From: Pyronema omphalodes
Taxonomy: Eukaryota > Ascomycota > Pezizomycetes > Pezizales > Pyronemataceae
DNA: 24,975 nucleotides
NCBI GenBank assembly: GCA_024516155.1
Contig: JAJJXM010000171.1
Span: 1 to 24,975, forward strand
Direction: 5' to 3'
In this document: piece after piece, positions 20,349 through 24,975 of the stretch
Position numbering within the stretch: the first letter of the stretch is position 1
Layout of the letters: each line of letters begins with the position of its first letter
Translations under genes and position numbers: made by a program
The notes under the pieces: generated by a model
What the model saw: only the letters and a program-made list of their open reading frames with translations
Told to the model about the DNA's origin: nothing
The model's database searches: none

Positions 20349-22250
20349 CACTATTTAAATTAAGTTGACTACATCGAGTATTTTTACTTAATTCTACGAT
20401 ATGATGATTGATGCTAAAGTAAGCACTGTCCCCCATCCCTAGATGCCGTATGATGTGTGGTGTTGTATTAAGATTCACGGAAGCTCACTCGGCCTGCCCT
20501 GTAACCCAAGCTTGCAATACCTTCAACACTCATCCGGAACCAATAACCTAAGCAACGATTAAACAGAAATCAGACTAAACTCTGAGGCAAGATGGACATA
20601 ATCAATAGAAATCCCCACAGTGCATTTCCAGGCGGCATGAAATTGTGCATACAAGCGACGCGACTTCAAGAGCCCGCCATCACCCCTTTTGAATCGTACA
20701 ACCTATGCCATATACACCGCATTCTTGACAATATATAAGATTACTACAAATATTCATGTATAGTTTAGATACAAGAAACGAAACACGAGTTCTGGCATGC
20801 AGTGTCAATAAATATAGGAGCCCCCAACCGGATCGGACAAATTGCCCTCAATTGAACACCAGGAAAGCATTGGCTTGATTTTGTGTTGAGGATTTAAATT
20901 ATAGGTAAAAGTTTTTCAGAAATTTATGTTTTGTCTGAAACTGCGAGTGTGATAATGCATAGAGTGGGAAGCACTGAATGGGAGGTGGGCGGAGGATTGG
21001 CTGACGATTGAGAGAATCGGGCTGGGCTCGTCTATGCAATACATATAGCGCCGAGAGATAGTTAGCTATTTAGAAGAATACAGTCCTATAGTTTTTCTGT
21101 GTAGTGATTCTCTGGAATGTAGGGGGCGTGGGTCTTTTCGGTGGTGGTCATGGGATATTACTCACATAAACGGAGAACTTGTGATACCGGATGCTATGAA
21201 AGTAGTACTTGACCCTGTTGTAGATACATAAGATGAGCATATCATTACGAGCGGTCTGCCATTTTTTCGTGGATTCGTGCTTATCTTATTAAACAACGCG
21301 GCGATAAAGTCGTTTATGCGATTCTTAAAATCCGGAAGTTTCTATAATTGGGGATAGAAATAACAAGAGTGTTTTATCAGCCTAAACATTCCACATGAAA
21401 TAAAAAGAATAATTGAAATGGCGAAATAAACAAGAGATCATAACAGTAGTATAAGCATATACTCAAAGGCATTCAGACGATGTCGGTAAATAGTAACAGG
21501 TAATCATGTCAAGAGAAATTCGAAGGAACAGCAAAGAGAATAAAACATACCGCTTCAACAAAATCAACACCGGGATGATACACTTTCATTACGGGAAATA
21601 GGATTTTTCTATCGAACATATCGGAGGGGGGTTGGATATTTAAGCACAGAATCCTGATTCTTCTATATACAACTTATTATCACATCAACCCCTAAGATTC
21701 ACCGTTCCCTCCAATCTGGAGCCTTTATAAGCTGACTGCAGATTTTAACTGTGCTCAGCAGTATGCGGTATCTCGGGTTCTGAGATTTCGAAGACGTATC
21801 GACGCATTGACACACGAATGCATCTTTGGAATGAGTGATTCACTATGGGTCGACTATCGCTGTGTAGCAGAAAGTGAGATGTAAATATTCCGTACACGGC
21901 TACAGACGACAAATTTGGGAATATGCAACCACCAGTTTAATAGTTAAGGCAGTTCAGCCATGCCTTGGTTAATTAAGGATAATTGTTCATCGTCGATCAA
22001 TGCGCGAGTAAGCCAGTTTCTCATTCTGATTGAGTTCGACTCATCGTGATCAATCTATTGGGATAAGAAGCGCTCCGAGTGCAATTGTCTAACAATCCTC
22101 GAGTGGTGTGGCTATTCGAGTACCTCTAAGGCAGTAGCTGTATGAATTCATGATATAACAGTACTCATAGCAGTGGGGGGTTTACCTAAATAGGTACCTA
22201 TTCAGCATTGATACGATGTCCATATTGTTATTATTTATAAGGTACTACAA
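20349..22250. other. intergenic, no gene seen
   Basis: No open frame of 60 codons or more and no RNA fold recognised on either strand. The AT-rich end (TATAA at 22235-22239) precedes the tRNA-Gly gene. Confidence 0.5.
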
Positions 22251-22321
22251 GCTTCCGTGGTGAAATGGTATCATAATTGCCTTCCAAGCAATTGGCTCGG
22301 GTTCGATTCCCGACGGATGCA
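22251..22321 (+). tRNA. tRNA-Gly (anticodon UCC)
   Basis: A cloverleaf of 71 nt with no intron. The acceptor is GCTTCCG/CGGATGC with one T-T mismatch at the third pair. The D stem is GTGA/TCAT. The anticodon stem is ATTGC/GCAAT around CTTCCAA, giving TCC. The T arm is TCGGG-TTCGATT-CCCGA. A T8 run at 22325-22332 is the Pol III terminator, and TATAA lies about 16 bases upstream. The long plus frame that begins at 22257 starts inside this tRNA, so its first codons are not real. Confidence 0.93.
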
Positions 22322-22421
22322 TTCATTTTTTTTCTTTTCTTTTTTTTTCTCCCCAGCTGTGACACTTCACACAACTCGCGACCGCACCAACGACGGAAAT
22401 TTTACAGATAGTATATTAGCT

Positions 22422-22922
22422 ATGACTGATGCCATTTCCTATGAACCGACTGGATTCTATCACTCTTTCTACCCCAAAATCTCCCTTTCATCCATATGGC
22501 AATATCTCCATGGATGGAACCAGTACATCTCCTCTAGATCCACCGTGTCTTCACCTCACATTATCATGTTACTCTTTCTGGTTTTTCTCCTTCTTGTTTT
22601 TTTCTCCATCCTCCTCCCATGTGTCCTTCATCTTATTTGCAAAAGACATCTCTCACTAACTTCGCGTTGCGGTGCTTGGAGTTACAAATTACTAGTCGTG
22701 TTCTTCGATACCTCGGCCATCCTCTTCTTACGTGGTTACCGGCCACCATTAAGAATCTCCGCTGATTTCATTCAGTCCTCCACATCTCGTGATTCGTGTT
22801 CTTCACAAAATCAATTTCTAACTTCGCGCATCACTCTTCATTTCTTTGCCATTACAGTATCTGTTGAATGCTCTTCCATGATTCGTTGCTACTACATATC
22901 AAACGAGTTGGTAGAAACATGA
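22422..22922 (+). CDS. weak orphan frame, up to 166 aa
   Basis: Not recognised. If translated from the internal ATG at 22422 (MTDAISYEPTGF), it would have one strongly hydrophobic stretch (residues about 50-70, LLFLVFLLLVFFSILL) and a Ser-rich tail. A second frame over the same bases (ATG at 22429, MPFPMNRLDSITLSTP) also reads plausibly and stops at 22659, so the choice of frame is unclear. The region is pyrimidine-rich, which alone produces such hydrophobic frames. More likely non-coding than not. Confidence 0.18.
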   Translation: MTDAISYEPTGFYHSFYPKISLSSIWQYLHGWNQYISSRSTVSSPHIIMLLFLVFLLLVFFSILLPCVLHLICKRHLSLTSRCGAWSYKLLVVFFDTSAILFLRGYRPPLRISADFIQSSTSRDSCSSQNQFLTSRITLHFFAITVSVECSSMIRCYYISNELVET

Positions 22923-24153
22923 TACGGGGGAAGTTCATGATATATCACACCGTATTCTGAGGAGGTTCTGAGGATTAGTTTTCTTCGGTGGCTATGTGAG
23001 TCATGATCACAGGTCTGCCGTTGATCGTAGTAAGTCACTAAAGTTTACTGTGGATATTCACCAGATGTGTAAGGCTTTTAATTATGGGTGCAATTGAATA
23101 CATGTACGTAGATAGATGACGGCGATTGGACTGGATTTAGAGGAAGGAACTAAAACTTTTGAATACACAAGGCTATTGAAGAATAGTTTTTGCAGCTTAG
23201 TGGCAATATATTGTTAAGAAAATCAAACTTATTCATGTAGCGCCTGAGTGATGAATGAATTACGTAGAGAATTCAACAACCGAAAATATGGAGTAAATGT
23301 GTGATAGTCCATGACTAGGTTTAGCCCTACCACATCCAAGTAAGCATTCGGCTCTTTGCAACCCCACAGAATGTTTCACCTATTCACCTTCAGACCTCAA
23401 AAACCTTGCCATGGTGTTTACTATCTCCCACTAAACCAAGCTTCAACCCCGCTATGGATAACAAGATGCCAGTACCAGGGTATCGAGAAGCTTCCACTCT
23501 TTCACACCAACAGTGTTATTTCAATTCTACATACCCGATCCGCAACCGGCGTTCATAGTATTTCTAGATCGACTATGTATTATTAATTCGGCGATAAGTG
23601 AGAAGTAGCGAGCATATATCCGAAGAACCTTGGTCCTTGAGTCTCTTCCACTTCCAAGTTTTTATGGATGGCACGATGCACATATATATGTAAGCGAAAA
23701 TTCGGGGCCGATAAAGCCGAAGGCTGAAAAGAAGCAAGTATGAGGATATTCTGGTATTGAAAAACAAAAGTAATTATGCGGGGCTTCTAGAAGCTGTACA
23801 TAGATACCCTGGTATGGGGGTTTAGTGATCAATCAGATGGCGTTGATCCTACGTATGTTAACCAAAGTTGATGTGGGGCTGCCGCGTTGTCTTGTCGTGG
23901 AAGGAGTGAGAGAAGTATTACTCAACATCTTCACCTTGTCAATCGAGCTTACGTATTGATACAGAAGTAACCTTGATGTATGGTGCTATATCAGGAACTT
24001 TAAGATTGTCTATGATGGAATATGTTTACAGTCTATATATAAAACTTAACTTCATGCCACTGTCATGGCGTCATCATCAAATCGCACCATGTGACAATTG
24101 CTTTGAAGAGAATTATGCGTTATAGAATGACTAAACATTCGCGTTATCAACAA
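22923..24153. other. intergenic, no gene seen
   Basis: A short plus frame at 23356-23586 (76 codons) and a competing frame on the same strand are Ser/Pro/Thr-rich without motifs. No RNA gene was found between the two tRNAs. Confidence 0.45.
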
Positions 24154-24243
24154 TCCCCCGTGGCGCAATTGGCTAGCGCGTCTGACTGTTAAGATCATGC
24201 ATCTGCGATCAGGAGGTTGGTGGTTCAAGCCCACCCGGAGGAG
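24154..24243 (+). tRNA. tRNA-Asn (anticodon GUU) with a 16-nt intron
   Basis: Acceptor TCCCCCG (24154-24160) pairs with CGGAGGA (24236-24242) with one C-A mismatch; the discriminator is G. The D arm is GCGC/GCGC. The anticodon stem is TCTGA/TCAGG with loop CTGTTA...A, and anticodon GTT is at 24188-24190. The intron, 24192-24207, lies one base 3' of the anticodon, the standard nuclear position. The T arm is GGTGG-TTCAAGC-CCACC. A T5 run at 24247-24251 is the terminator. Length without the intron is 74 nt. Confidence 0.93.
24192..24207 (+). other. tRNA-Asn intron
   Basis: Sixteen bases (AGATCATGCATCTGCG) between position 37 and position 38 of the tRNA. It has no obvious anticodon-complementary triplet. 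Confidence 0.8.
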
Positions 24244-24975
24244 TACTTTTTGACATTTCCGATAATTTTTTCCTACACCAAAACCCTGCTTAGTCCACGT
24301 AATTTCATCTCAAGATTATCTGAAGTTCATCTTACGAGCTCAGATTCCATCTACATACAATCGACCATTCCATATGTACATACACCGAAGCCGGCACGTG
24401 TTTGATGTATGTATCTGCACGATATATACAACCACGTTGTGTAACCGCCCACACGTGGCCTTTACTTACATTAATCAACCGTTTCTTTATCTCCTTCCGA
24501 TCTTCAATTTCTTTCTTCCATTCGTAAAAATTTCTCATCTGTACATACGGCCGGCCGTATCTAAGGAAAATTTCGAAAATTTCAAGGCGTTTGCACATCG
24601 CAATAAAGCCTTATCCGGAAGCTCGGAACGATGGACTAACTACATAGACTAAACTATGAGCACGTTGCACTTTGCACTGACAGGTGCTTCTAGCTTCTAT
24701 GTCTAAAGACTAGAGTTACTCGCGGCGCTCACCGGCTGCCAAAATCGCGCGAAAAAACGTGCTGAAGTTTATGTAGAGATGGATGAAGCGCGTCGGAAGA
24801 TCTACAGACTACATATGTACATAGAGCTTTTGTGCTTCTACGGGAATCTTTAGTAGGAGTCGACAGCTGCCGGTGAAGAAAAAAAGTTGATACAGATTAT
24901 AATTTACATACATACAGACCTGTTCAGTGAATCCGGTTATGTATCTATATCTCTATCCGTATAGAAGAAAGAAAG
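24244..24975. other. intergenic, contains a 16-bp palindrome
   Basis: No gene supported; frames at 24217-24652 overlap on both strands without motifs. ATACGGCCGGCCGTAT (24545-24560) is a perfect palindrome. TACATA/TGTATG-type short repeats are frequent towards the right end. Confidence 0.45.

Noticed and set aside
22257..22421. Start of the 221-codon frame
   Set aside because: It begins inside the tRNA-Gly gene and crosses its terminator, so translation from there is not credible.

Overview
The window looks like nuclear DNA of a filamentous ascomycete (Pezizomycotina; Leotiomycetes-like is my guess, not proven). The reasons are short spliceosomal introns of 50-71 nt with GT/AG ends, microexons, a lone dispersed 5S rRNA gene as in Neurospora-type fungi, intron-containing nuclear tRNAs, and a fungal group II G-alpha subunit. 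It is gene-poor: only two protein genes can be called with confidence in 25 kb, both on the minus strand. Most of the rest is AT-leaning intergenic DNA with tandem repeats, hairpins and weak coding relics.

Layout. 1-2400: a tRNA-Lys(CUU)-like gene on the minus strand, then non-coding sequence with two strong hairpins; the one at 1601-1646 has a perfect 21-bp stem. 2406-3077: a long minisatellite with a 13-nt unit. 3318-3590: a second, purine-rich tandem repeat. 3692-4380: diverged direct and tandem repeats. 5220-6508 (perhaps to 6727), minus strand: a previously coding or mis-sequenced gene of about 400 codons, with one plausible intron, an N-terminal Pro/Ser-rich part and a C-terminal membrane part, interrupted by four single-base shifts that can each be placed in a mononucleotide run. 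8516-8734: a possible 72-aa orphan. 9212-9330: a complete 119-nt 5S rRNA gene on the plus strand.

10090-11531 (minus): spermidine synthase, five exons, 292 aa, intact. 11532-13480: intergenic, with a cluster of E-box and ACGCGT sites upstream of spermidine synthase and an ATG-less open frame at 11966-12193. 13481-14937 (minus): G-protein alpha subunit, eight exons, 352 aa, intact. 15768-15840: an 11-nt minisatellite. 17022-17130: a possible Ty1/copia integrase scrap. 17131-22250: nothing that can be called a gene, apart from a G-quadruplex motif. 22251-22321: tRNA-Gly(UCC). 22422-22922: a weak orphan frame. 24154-24243: tRNA-Asn(GUU) with a 16-nt intron.

How the genes relate: spermidine synthase (polyamine synthesis, cytosol) and G-alpha (membrane signalling) are independent housekeeping and signalling genes about 1.9 kb apart. 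Nothing suggests a cluster, mobile island or defence system. The most unusual items are the 21-bp hairpin, the 13-nt repeat that is open in all three minus-strand frames, the multiply frame-shifted gene at 5.2-6.5 kb, and the 13-nt and 25-nt exons.
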